A stretch of 64,000 nucleotides of DNA from Prosthecobacter sp. (lineage in GTDB: Bacteria > Verrucomicrobiota > Verrucomicrobiia > Verrucomicrobiales > Verrucomicrobiaceae). The position numbers were made by a program, and so were the translations under genes. Below the pieces are notes generated by a model that ran no database searches, was not told the origin of the DNA, and saw nothing but the letters and a program-made list of their open reading frames with translations. Shown here piece after piece: positions 17,243 through 25,783 of the stretch. Numbering within the stretch: position 1 is the first letter of the stretch; the number at the start of each line of letters is the position of its first letter. The stretch is taken from assembly GCF_029946185.1 (NCBI RefSeq), contig NZ_JAQSEA010000048.1, positions 1-64,000 of the forward strand. Reading direction: 5' to 3'.

Positions 17243-18181
17243 TCATTTGGCCTTCTTCGGCTTTGGCTGCTCCGAGCCTTTGATCGTCAGTGTCGGCACG
17301 GGATCGCTCTTTCCTGCGAAGGTATTCCACGCTTGTTGAAATACCGCAGCATCGCGCACATCGCCTTCCGCAACGAGCCACTGGTAATGCAGCTTGAACG
17401 GAGCCTCAGCGGTGGCCTTGCCTTTCGGAAACATGCCGAAGCGACCGTAGTCGCGGTAGGCCGAGGTGGCGGTTTCTTTCGGATTGTCAGGATGATTGAG
17501 AATCACCACCGTGAAAGTCCTGCCTTCCACCGTGAAGACCTCGGCGGCCCATGGCAGGTCTTTGACTTTGTGTGCGTCGATATTCTCGCCGGGGAAGATG
17601 TAAGTCGTCGTTTTCGTGTCCACCAATTCTGATGGGCGGAACTGCGCGCCAGCATGCTCAGGATCACCACTGATCTCAGCCTCACCACTGGCTGGCTTGA
17701 TGGCGCTCGTCATGTCGATACCCAGATAGAACGGTTTCGCAGGCGCGGTGAAGGTGAAGCGGCGCTCTTCAGTAAGAAAGGCTTCTTTGGTTTCTCCCTG
17801 CCAGTCGATGGCCGCCGTAAAACTGGAGTCGCCAGGCGTAACCTTCGTCACCACCTGATCGCCACCCTTCATATGCCAGCGGTCATAGGATTTGCCATTG
17901 TAGCTGATCTTGCTGAATCCGACAAAGATGCCGCGATGATGCGTGAAGTTAAAGCCCGGACCTTTCGTGAGACGTGTGGCTCCGGTCGCATCAAAAACAT
18001 GCAGATAGGGCTTGTAGGTAGCGTGATGCTTTTCCGTTGTGCTGAGATCATTCGCCATCATCAGCCGGGCCACGACTTTGCCGTCGTTCGTCACATCGAC
18101 GTGATTTTTGTCCATGACCTTGATGTCGAAGGCTGCAGCATTGAGTGCTAGGGCAAAAAGAAAGAGGGCGGTGGGTTTCAT
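17243..18181 (-). CDS. DUF6807/PmoA-like exported protein
   Basis: Secreted protein of 312 residues with a short signal peptide (MKPTALFLFALALNAAAF). The body is beta-rich and matches the DUF6807 family, annotated in PVC genomes as 'PmoA family'. Typical phrases are KPYLHVFDATGATRLTKGP (57-75), FTHHRGIFVGFSK and DRWHMKGGDQ. The paired histidines may bind a metal. The PmoA label reflects annotation history; there is no reason to infer methane oxidation. The ATG (18181) overlaps the TGA of the second DUF1501 gene (ATGA), so it is translationally coupled as the third gene of the PSD1 module. The gap to the next gene, 17130-17242, shows nothing I can name. Confidence 0.8.
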   Translation of the reverse strand: MKPTALFLFALALNAAAFDIKVMDKNHVDVTNDGKVVARLMMANDLSTTEKHHATYKPYLHVFDATGATRLTKGPGFNFTHHRGIFVGFSKISYNGKSYDRWHMKGGDQVVTKVTPGDSSFTAAIDWQGETKEAFLTEERRFTFTAPAKPFYLGIDMTSAIKPASGEAEISGDPEHAGAQFRPSELVDTKTTTYIFPGENIDAHKVKDLPWAAEVFTVEGRTFTVVILNHPDNPKETATSAYRDYGRFGMFPKGKATAEAPFKLHYQWLVAEGDVRDAAVFQQAWNTFAGKSDPVPTLTIKGSEQPKPKKAK

Positions 18182-19596
18182 GCGAGAATTTGTTTGATGA
18201 CTCTGGCTTTTTCGACGCCGCTGAGTTTGGCGTCAAGGCCTTGGAATTTGAAGGTGAAGGCATCATGCTGAATGCCGAGCTGGTGCAGCATCGTGGCGTG
18301 CAGGTCGTGCACGGTACAAGTGTTTTCCTGCGCCGCATAGCCAAGGTCATCGGTGCTGCCGAACGTGACACCACGCTGGATGCCCGCGCCGGCGAGCCAC
18401 ATGGACATGGCCTTGTTGTGATGATCGCGACCGATGGGGCCTTTGTTGCCCTGCGCCATGGGCGTGCGGCCGAATTCACCGCTGAAGACGATGAGTGTGT
18501 CATCAAACATGCCGCGCTGCTTGAGATCCTTGATCAACGCTGCGCAGGCCTGATCCACTTCTTTGGCACGCAGCGGCAGTTCTTCCTTGAGCAGGCTGTG
18601 GTGGTCCCAGTCTCGATGATAGAGCTGGATGAAGCGGGTGCCGCGCTCGGCGAGGCGGCGAGCGAGAAGACAGTTGGAGGCAAACGAACCGTCCCCTGGC
18701 TGGCAGCCGTAGAGTTCGAGGGTTTTGGTGCCTTCACCGCTGATGTCCATCAGTTCAGGTACGCTGGCTTGCATTTGAAACGCCATTTCATACTGGGCGA
18801 TGCGGGTGGCGATTTCGGGATCATCGCAGAGCGCGGCGTGCTGCTTGTTGAGCGCATTGATGGCGGCGAAATCGCGGCCCTGCCGCTCACGCGTGACGCC
18901 GTTTGGACTTGTGAGGTACAGAACAGGATCTCCGAGCGAGCGCAGTTGGACGCCCTGATACTTCGACGGCAGGAATCCGCTGTTCCACTGCCGTGCGGCG
19001 ATGGGTTGTGGTGTGCGCCCCTTACCCGTGGACATCATCACCACAAAGCCGGGCAAATCCTCCGCTTCGCTGCCAAGACCGTACGTGATCCATGATCCCA
19101 TGCTCGGACGACCCGCGATTTGTGAGCCGGTGTTCATGAACATGTGCGCAGGGTCGTGATTGATCGCGTCCGTGGTCATCGAGCGCACGAGGCAGATGTC
19201 GTCCGCGACGCTGCCGGTATGCGGTAGCAGTTCTGAAAGCTCCATCTGGCACTCACCATATTTTTGAAAGCGGAACATCGGCCCTTTGCACACAAGCTTC
19301 TGACCCTGAAGCTGAGCGAGCTGCTGCCCCTTGGTGAACGATTCCGGCATCGGCTTGCCATCCATCTCTGCCAGCTTCGGTTTGGGGTCGAACAACTCCA
19401 GTTGTGACGGCCCACCGGCCATCGTGAGCCAGATGACGCGTTTGGCTTTTTGGGCGAAGGGTAGAGTGCCGAGGACGCCGCGAGATGCAGCGTGCAGCAG
19501 ATTGGGCTGCAGAAGCGATGTCAGAGCCACGCTGCCGAGACCTTGCGTTGTACGACCGAGAAAGGCGCGGCGGGTTTGAGCGGAGATTGAATTCAT
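18178..19596 (-). CDS. DUF1501 protein, Tat-exported (second copy)
   Basis: Second DUF1501 protein, 472 residues, closely similar along its full length to the copy at 13174-14586. A twin-arginine signal (TRRAFLGRTTQGLG) is followed by WLTMAGGPSQLELFDPKP, NHDPAHMFMNTGSQ, GEFGRTPMAQ and GRDHHNKAMS. The sequence between the conserved blocks differs, for example MFRFQKYGECQMELSEL against HPFAKFGKSQTEICALF. The ATG at 19596 has a good ribosome-binding site (AGGAG, 7 bases upstream) and lies 2 bp after the PSD1 stop. PSD1-DUF1501 pairs are typical of Planctomycetes and Verrucomicrobia and probably act together in the cell envelope; the substrate is unknown. Confidence 0.9.
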   Translation of the reverse strand: MNSISAQTRRAFLGRTTQGLGSVALTSLLQPNLLHAASRGVLGTLPFAQKAKRVIWLTMAGGPSQLELFDPKPKLAEMDGKPMPESFTKGQQLAQLQGQKLVCKGPMFRFQKYGECQMELSELLPHTGSVADDICLVRSMTTDAINHDPAHMFMNTGSQIAGRPSMGSWITYGLGSEAEDLPGFVVMMSTGKGRTPQPIAARQWNSGFLPSKYQGVQLRSLGDPVLYLTSPNGVTRERQGRDFAAINALNKQHAALCDDPEIATRIAQYEMAFQMQASVPELMDISGEGTKTLELYGCQPGDGSFASNCLLARRLAERGTRFIQLYHRDWDHHSLLKEELPLRAKEVDQACAALIKDLKQRGMFDDTLIVFSGEFGRTPMAQGNKGPIGRDHHNKAMSMWLAGAGIQRGVTFGSTDDLGYAAQENTCTVHDLHATMLHQLGIQHDAFTFKFQGLDAKLSGVEKARVIKQILA

Positions 19597-19598
19597 GC

Positions 19599-22500
19599 TC
19601 AACTCCTCGTGATGGTTTCGTGCAGGTTCAGAAGAACGCGCGCTACGTGTGTCCACGCGGCGAGTTCGCTCGGGTTCAAATTCGCGGCGACAGGTGCGGT
19701 GCCGGTTTTAAGCAGTTCTGCCGCAGCGGCGGGTTCCTTTTGATAGTCGGCGAGCTGTTGGTCGAACAGGGCTGAAAGCGTCCTAAGTTCATCCGCGCTC
19801 GGTTTGCGTTGCAAGGCCTGCTGCACGGCCCAGGTGATACGCTGGCTGGCATCACCATTGGATTCGGTGAGGATGCGGGCGGCAAAGACGCGGGCGGCTT
19901 CGACATACGTTGGGTCATTCAGCAACACGAGTGCCTGCTGCGGGATGTTCGAGCGATTGCGCTCGGCCACGCACTCCTCACGACTTGGTGCGTCGAAGGC
20001 TAGCTGGGAAGGGTGTGTGAAGCTGCGCTGCCACCAAGTGTAGATGCCGCGGCGATACAAACCTGCGCTGCTGTCGTTCTGCCATTCGCGCGAGGGGAAG
20101 TTCAGATTCTCCCAGTACTTGGCAGGCTGATAGGGCTTCACGCTCGGGCCGCCGATTTTAGGAACGAGCAGGCCGGAGATGGTGAGCGCATTGTCGCGCA
20201 CGAGTTCGGCATCGAGGCGGAAGGGGCTCTGGCGGGCGCTTTCGCGGTTGTAAGGATCAGCAGCAGTGAGTTCCTTCGTGGAGGTGGAGACTTGCTGGTA
20301 AGTCGTGCTGTTGACGATGAGGCGGATCATATGCTGCATGTCCCAGCCGCTGTCCATGAACTCACAGGCCAGCCAGTCAAGCAGCGCAGGGTTCACCGGC
20401 GGCTCGCCCTGCGCGCCGAGGTCGTCGAGCACTTTGCTCAAGCCGGTGCCGAAGAACTGTTTCCACAGGCGGTTCATCACCGTGCGTGCCGTTAGCGGAT
20501 TGTCCTTGGAAATGAGCCACTGCGCGAGATCTAGGCGCGTGAGGTCGCGGCCTTCGATCTTCGGTTTCGGCAGGTAGCCGGGCAGTGCCGCCTTAACAAC
20601 TTCGCCGCTTTCATCCATCCAGTCGCCACGCGGCAGGATGCGTACGGTGCGTTGGTTGGTGTCGCTGATGGAGACGATGCACTTGGGTGCACTGCTTTCG
20701 AAATCAGCCTTCTCCTTTTCAACTGTGGCAAGCTTGGTGCGGAGGTCGTTGAGTTCAGGGGCGATCTGCTTGTAGGCGGCCGTGAGCTTTTGTTTTTGTG
20801 TTGGGGTGCGCTTCTCTGGAGTTGCTTTGAGAATGTCGGCGATCTCGGTTGCGGGAAGCGATGTGCCGGGCGCACGGATGGGCTTGGGCGCGCTGGTACT
20901 GCTGAGGCGGAGATTGGCGATCTCATGATTTTCACCCCAGCCAAAGGTGAGTGTGATGGTCACTGCGGTGTTGGCTTCGGTGAGCGGTTCGGCGAGTTCC
21001 AGGTAGAGCGACTGATCGGCTCCGGTAGCACCCAGCACGCCCCAGCCATTTTCTTTCTTGTCCGCGATGCCGTCGATGCTGCTCGCAGCGGGAAAGGTCT
21101 TTTGCTCAAACGTGGCGCTGGCAAAAGCGATGGCGAGCTTGGTCTGCTTGTTCTTCCCACCTGTGGTGAGAGAGACTTCACTGAGCACGAAGTTGCCATT
21201 CGCTGCGAGGCCGATGCCGGGTAGTTTTTCTTTGAGTGCTTCAAGGCGGATGCCCGTGGTTCCCTGCGGAAGCTTGGTGGTTAGCATGTAGGTTTCAGTG
21301 CCGTCGTTCAGTTTTCGCTCGTTGCGTTTGGCATCAAGGGTGCCGCGCACCACGCCTTCCTTGTCGGCCTTGATTGCGATGTTCTTTTTCGCCGAAGCCG
21401 CAGCGACTTGCTTCAATGGCTGCCAAATGCCGCTGGCTGTCACGGCTTCCAGCGCCTGCTTTTCCCATGCCGCCTGTGCGGGTGCGAGTTCGGGGCGCGG
21501 TTTGGCAAATTCGGCCTGCAGGGAACCCAGCTGCTTCGCAATGTCTGCCTGCCGCTTCTGCGCCTGCGCATCGAGCACGAGCATGCCCGGTTCACGACGG
21601 CCGAGAATCGGCTCCTTGATGTCGGCAAAGAATGCCCCGAGCGAGTAGAAATCACGCTGTGTCCATGGATCGAATTTATGATCGTGGCACTGGCAGCAGC
21701 CGGTGGTTTGGCCGATCCAGGCATTGCCCACAGCACGGACGCGGTCGGTGAGCATGCGCTGTTCATAGTCCTTCGCCTGCGCGCCGCCTTCCTCAGTGGT
21801 GAGCAGCAGACGGTTGAAGGCGGAGCCGACTCGCGTCTCCTGATTCGCATCCGGCATGAGGTCTCCGGCGATTTGTTCGAGGGTGAAGCGGTCGAAGCGT
21901 TTGTTGCTGTTGAAGGACTGGATGACGTAGTCGCGGTAAGGCCACACGTTGTGCTGGTTGTCGCTATGGTAGCCGATGGTGTCGGCGAAGCGCACCACAT
22001 CGAGCCAGCCGATGGCCATGCGCTCGCCGTAATGCGGATTTTTGAGCAGGCTCTCCACGAGCTTCGCATAGGCAGCGGGAGAAGCGTCTTTTTCAAAAGC
22101 GGCCACTTCCTCTGGCTTGGGCGGCATGCCGATCAGATCCAAGTATAGTCTGCGGATCAACGTGCGTGCGTCGGCCTGGGGCGAAGGCTTGAGGCCAACT
22201 TGAGCGAGGCGCTGCTGCACCAGCACGTCCACGCCGTTTTTTCCTGCTGGGATCGCCGCCTTCACCGGTTTCTCATAAGACCAGTGCTGCTGATAGGCCG
22301 CGCCCTGATCGATCCATTTTTTGAGAATTTCCTTCTGCCGCTGCGTGAGCTTCTTGTGCGAATCTGGCGGTGGCATGAGATCGTCCTCATCAGCGGTGAG
22401 AATGCGCGATACGAGTTCGCTCTTCGCGGCCTTGCCGGGAATAAACGCCTCCGCCTTCACGGCCTCGTCTCGAATGTCGAGCCGCAGATCAGCCTCCCGA

Positions 22501-22649
22501 TGCTTGGGGTCGTTTCCGTGGCAGTAGAAGCAGTTGTCCGAGAGGATTGGCTGCACATCGCGATTAAACTCGATCTTGGCCGGAATCGGCGGCTCTGCGG
22601 CGTGGAGCCCGAGCGTGGCAAGCAGAAGAAAACAGGTGGGTTTGGTCAT
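19599..22649 (-). CDS. PSD1 protein: planctomycete cytochrome c, DUF1549 and DUF1553
   Basis: Exported protein of 1,016 residues. After the signal peptide (CFLLLATLGLHAAEP) there is one heme motif, CFYCH at 40-44, of the planctomycete-type cytochrome c domain, with MPPPDSHKKLT supplying a Met ligand near residue 97. DUF1549 follows (LIRRLYLDLIGMPPKPEEV, GERMAIGWLDVVRFADT, CHDHKFDPWTQRDFY). A central beta-sandwich region of about 300 residues could bind carbohydrate. DUF1553 comes last (LTRLDLAQWLIS, RTVMNRLWKQFFG, SREECVAERNRSNIPQQAL). The ATG at 22649 is used; a TTG 5 codons earlier is possible. First gene of the PSD1-DUF1501-DUF6807 module. Confidence 0.92.
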   Translation of the reverse strand: MTKPTCFLLLATLGLHAAEPPIPAKIEFNRDVQPILSDNCFYCHGNDPKHREADLRLDIRDEAVKAEAFIPGKAAKSELVSRILTADEDDLMPPPDSHKKLTQRQKEILKKWIDQGAAYQQHWSYEKPVKAAIPAGKNGVDVLVQQRLAQVGLKPSPQADARTLIRRLYLDLIGMPPKPEEVAAFEKDASPAAYAKLVESLLKNPHYGERMAIGWLDVVRFADTIGYHSDNQHNVWPYRDYVIQSFNSNKRFDRFTLEQIAGDLMPDANQETRVGSAFNRLLLTTEEGGAQAKDYEQRMLTDRVRAVGNAWIGQTTGCCQCHDHKFDPWTQRDFYSLGAFFADIKEPILGRREPGMLVLDAQAQKRQADIAKQLGSLQAEFAKPRPELAPAQAAWEKQALEAVTASGIWQPLKQVAAASAKKNIAIKADKEGVVRGTLDAKRNERKLNDGTETYMLTTKLPQGTTGIRLEALKEKLPGIGLAANGNFVLSEVSLTTGGKNKQTKLAIAFASATFEQKTFPAASSIDGIADKKENGWGVLGATGADQSLYLELAEPLTEANTAVTITLTFGWGENHEIANLRLSSTSAPKPIRAPGTSLPATEIADILKATPEKRTPTQKQKLTAAYKQIAPELNDLRTKLATVEKEKADFESSAPKCIVSISDTNQRTVRILPRGDWMDESGEVVKAALPGYLPKPKIEGRDLTRLDLAQWLISKDNPLTARTVMNRLWKQFFGTGLSKVLDDLGAQGEPPVNPALLDWLACEFMDSGWDMQHMIRLIVNSTTYQQVSTSTKELTAADPYNRESARQSPFRLDAELVRDNALTISGLLVPKIGGPSVKPYQPAKYWENLNFPSREWQNDSSAGLYRRGIYTWWQRSFTHPSQLAFDAPSREECVAERNRSNIPQQALVLLNDPTYVEAARVFAARILTESNGDASQRITWAVQQALQRKPSADELRTLSALFDQQLADYQKEPAAAAELLKTGTAPVAANLNPSELAAWTHVARVLLNLHETITRS

Positions 22650-22733
22650 AACGGGGTATCTCAATAGAACGGAGCCAAAGCATGGGATATTCCCACTTCG
22701 AGCATGGGGAATCCGGTGTTGAAGGCCGGGATT

Positions 22734-23822
22734 TCAGCTGGCGGCCGCCACCACATCCGAGACCGGGTGCAAAATCGTCTGTGCTGAAAGGCGCGAGGGC
22801 AGGGAAGTGAGGATGACGCAGGTCGTATCGGTCGCTGGATCGGCCCAGGCGAGGGTGCCGGTCGATCCGCTGTGGCCAAAGCTCTGCTGCGAGCAGTTTT
22901 TGCCGAATCCTTCCGGGCCCAACGCGAAACCGATGCCGCGACGGGCGGCGAGGCCTGGTGTGTGGCTTTGTAGCATCAGGCGTGTTGTCTCTTTGCGCAG
23001 CACTTGGCCAGACGGGTGCATGAAGGAATCGAGAAAACATGCCACATCGGCGGCGGAGCCATGGGCTCCACCCCAAGGCGCTGCAAGGTTGCGCCAGTAG
23101 GGGCTGTTCCAGCCCCAGGATGTGGCTTGCGGATCACCGGCACCGGATTCAGGCGCGGCGTGTTCCGTCTGGCAGCGGATCGTGTCGGCCAGTTTGAAAC
23201 TGCCGAGACCCAAGGCGCTGTGTTTCATGCCGAGCGGCGCAAACACCTCCTTCGCCAGAAAATCCGGCAGCGACGTCTTGGTGATCCGCTCCACAATCTC
23301 TGCCGCGAGCAGGATGCCCATGCTTTGATAGTGATACTTCGTTCCCGGATTGAACAGGAGAGGCGCGCGGATCGCGCCTTGCACAAATTCGGCAAGTGGC
23401 GCGTGTCGGGAACGCAGCTCGGTGTTGTTCTCCAGTTGATCTGGCAAGCCGGAGGTGTGGGTGAGCAGTTGCTCGATGGTGATTTGCTTCCTTTCGCCCT
23501 CATTGAATTCCGGGATGAATTTCACCACGGGATCGGCAAGTCGCAGCTCGCCGCGATCCGACAGCACCAACACGCCCGCAGCAGTCATCGTCTTCGTGAT
23601 CGAGGCGAGCAGGAAAATGGCGTCTGTATTCCCAGCTGTGCCAAAGGCCTGCTGAAACGTGTCTTTGCCCTGCCGCACATGCAGCACGGCGGATGCGAGG
23701 ATGCCAGCATCGATTTGCTGTTGGATGATTCGGGCGGCGGTTTGCATGCGGTCAGAGGTGGTGCTGTGGCCTTTCGTCGCCGCGAAGCATGCGAGCAGGG
23801 TCATCATGGAGCGGCGCTTCAT
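22734..23822 (-). CDS. Serine hydrolase, class C beta-lactamase family
   Basis: Penicillin-binding-protein-fold serine hydrolase of 362 residues with an N-terminal hydrophobic stretch that may be a signal peptide. The SxxK motif is SITK (74-77). YQS replaces the usual YxN after about residue 170, and GHSGSTG near residue 320 takes the place of KTG. Members include esterases, D-aminopeptidases and beta-lactamase-like proteins; resistance should not be inferred. The ATG at 23822 overlaps the TGA of the tandem MBL gene by one base; a GTG one codon earlier is possible. Coupling suggests both act on one pathway. Confidence 0.85.
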   Translation of the reverse strand: MKRRSMMTLLACFAATKGHSTTSDRMQTAARIIQQQIDAGILASAVLHVRQGKDTFQQAFGTAGNTDAIFLLASITKTMTAAGVLVLSDRGELRLADPVVKFIPEFNEGERKQITIEQLLTHTSGLPDQLENNTELRSRHAPLAEFVQGAIRAPLLFNPGTKYHYQSMGILLAAEIVERITKTSLPDFLAKEVFAPLGMKHSALGLGSFKLADTIRCQTEHAAPESGAGDPQATSWGWNSPYWRNLAAPWGGAHGSAADVACFLDSFMHPSGQVLRKETTRLMLQSHTPGLAARRGIGFALGPEGFGKNCSQQSFGHSGSTGTLAWADPATDTTCVILTSLPSRLSAQTILHPVSDVVAAAS

Positions 23823-25750
23823 CACTTGGCGTTTTTCTTCTCGGGTTCCCTGGCCTGAATGATGAAATCAAACAGCTGACCGTACTGCCTGCCATCCAGC
23901 GTGATGTCCATCGGCACCAGTTGTACCCCGGCGGGCAGTTGCGCAGTATCAGCGGTGAGTTTGACCTTGAAGCTCTGGCGTGATTTTGGACCGACAGTGC
24001 CAGTGAGGATAGCCGGATCTGCGCTGACACCGGGCGGGAGCTGAAGCTCCACGCGATGCTGCTGCAAGGTGTCGCGGAAATTGCGCACTGTGATGCTGAC
24101 CTCCTGCGTGCGCTGCTGCTGAAAGTCCACGCGATACGGATAGGCGCTGACCCAGTAGGGATCGTAGAGGTATTCATAGTTCGCATCCGGCAGCAGCTCT
24201 TTGTATTCGCGGATGATACGAAGTGCCCACTCGTGATAGCGTTCGATGAAGGCCTTGGGCTCCGTCATGAGCACGCCGTGCGCGCCCATGATGATGTCCG
24301 GCTGGAGCTTTTGCAGATACTTCGCCGCGACGAGGTAGCCTTCTTCGATGATGGCGCTGTTGCGCGCGTTGACGCACTCGTGACCATTCTGCGCCGGGTC
24401 GGCAGGATCGCCGAAAAGATTGTCGCCGCTGAAGACGATCTTCTTGCCATCAAGCTCCAGCCAGAGCGCGTTGCCAAACTCCGTCTGCCCCGGCATCCAG
24501 TCGATGTGCAGCTTGTAGCCTTCCCACTCGATAACATCCCCCGCTTTGAGAATCCGGTCGATCTTCGCCTGCTCAAATCCGGCGTTGTAAGCGCCGATCA
24601 TCGCCGGGTAGTCGTAGTATCGCGGGTTCTCGCATTTGTCGGCGATGCTGTCCATCGTCCAGAATTTCACCCCATGATCCTTGAGCGCGGGGAAGAGCGT
24701 GAAGTGATCGCCATGCGAGTGGGAGATCCAGCAGGCGTCGATTTGTTTCAGCCCCAGGAACTCCCGCATGTCACTGATGATGCGTTCGAGCACGAGCTTC
24801 GGAAACAGGCCGCAGTCCAGCAGCAATGCGTGTCCGCTGTCGGCAATGATGATGGCAAAATTCTTCCCCGCCATCTCCGGCCCGAACATGTAGAGATGCG
24901 GCGTCACCTGCACAATGTAGTGCGCCTTCGTCGGCTGGGTCGCGGGATGCGGCCCACGTTTGGAAAGCTTTTCAGTCGGATACCCACGCACATAATCCGG
25001 GCGGAACTGCGTCAGCCTTTCCTTGTACGTCTTGAACTGCGCCGTGGCATTCGCAATGACCGGGCCTTGCGATGGGAAGGATATCTCCGGCTCCAGCGCG
25101 ATCAGCTTGTCCACCGTCGCGATGAGCGCATCGAGCCCCTTCGCGAAGCCGTAGTCCCACTCGGTGTCGAACCAGTTCGTCATCTTTGCGCCGTCGTGCA
25201 TCACACCGCCCGTGAACGCCAGCGTGCGCTCGCCCTGCTTCAGCACGAAACTCATTCCGCCCGGCGAGTGCCCCGGCGTGCTCACGCAGGCAAGCGCGAA
25301 ACCGTTCCAGTTGAAAACATCACCATCCGCGAGCGGTTTGTCGATCTTCACCGGCTGCGATGGCGGGCGCACATAGCTGGAGCCATGCACGGCAAATTTG
25401 TCGCTGAGCCGCGGGTTCCATTTCCGAAATTCATTCGGCGTTTCAAAGAAAGCCTGCTCATCCTTCGGCACGGCAATCTGGGTCACCGCACGATTCAGCT
25501 TCAGTACACCCTGGCACAACTCCCGATGATGATCGGTGAAAAGCACCCATTCCACCTGCTTCACCCCGATCTCCCCCAAATGCTCCAGCACACTGCCATC
25601 GCCTAGGTTAATGAGTAGCGCTCGGTCGCCGTGCTTCAGCACATACACGTTGCAGGTGTCCTGCCACAGATACACGCCGGGCAATGGCTCTTGAAAAGCA
25701 GCAAACGCAACGCTGTGCAGGGCAAGGAGTGCGGCGAGGAGGCGAATCAT
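23822..25750 (-). CDS. Exported tandem metallo-beta-lactamase-fold protein
   Basis: Exported protein of 642 residues with two MBL-fold domains and a beta-rich C-terminal domain. After a short signal peptide (LLAALLALHSVAFA), domain 1 (about 20-255) has TDHHRE (72-77) where the family has HxHxDH, but keeps a later PGHSPGG (His161). Domain 2 (about 275-510) has the intact SHSHGDH (343-349) and SGDN (442-445), but Gln422 in PGQTEFG replaces the usual His. Thus each half lacks ligands that the other half has. Residues about 540-640 look like an immunoglobulin-like fold. Substrate unknown. A one-base overlap couples it to the serine hydrolase gene. Confidence 0.8.
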   Translation of the reverse strand: MIRLLAALLALHSVAFAAFQEPLPGVYLWQDTCNVYVLKHGDRALLINLGDGSVLEHLGEIGVKQVEWVLFTDHHRELCQGVLKLNRAVTQIAVPKDEQAFFETPNEFRKWNPRLSDKFAVHGSSYVRPPSQPVKIDKPLADGDVFNWNGFALACVSTPGHSPGGMSFVLKQGERTLAFTGGVMHDGAKMTNWFDTEWDYGFAKGLDALIATVDKLIALEPEISFPSQGPVIANATAQFKTYKERLTQFRPDYVRGYPTEKLSKRGPHPATQPTKAHYIVQVTPHLYMFGPEMAGKNFAIIIADSGHALLLDCGLFPKLVLERIISDMREFLGLKQIDACWISHSHGDHFTLFPALKDHGVKFWTMDSIADKCENPRYYDYPAMIGAYNAGFEQAKIDRILKAGDVIEWEGYKLHIDWMPGQTEFGNALWLELDGKKIVFSGDNLFGDPADPAQNGHECVNARNSAIIEEGYLVAAKYLQKLQPDIIMGAHGVLMTEPKAFIERYHEWALRIIREYKELLPDANYEYLYDPYWVSAYPYRVDFQQQRTQEVSITVRNFRDTLQQHRVELQLPPGVSADPAILTGTVGPKSRQSFKVKLTADTAQLPAGVQLVPMDITLDGRQYGQLFDFIIQAREPEKKNAK

Positions 25751-25783
25751 GCGACTATCAACGGCGCAAACAGGTGATTCGCT

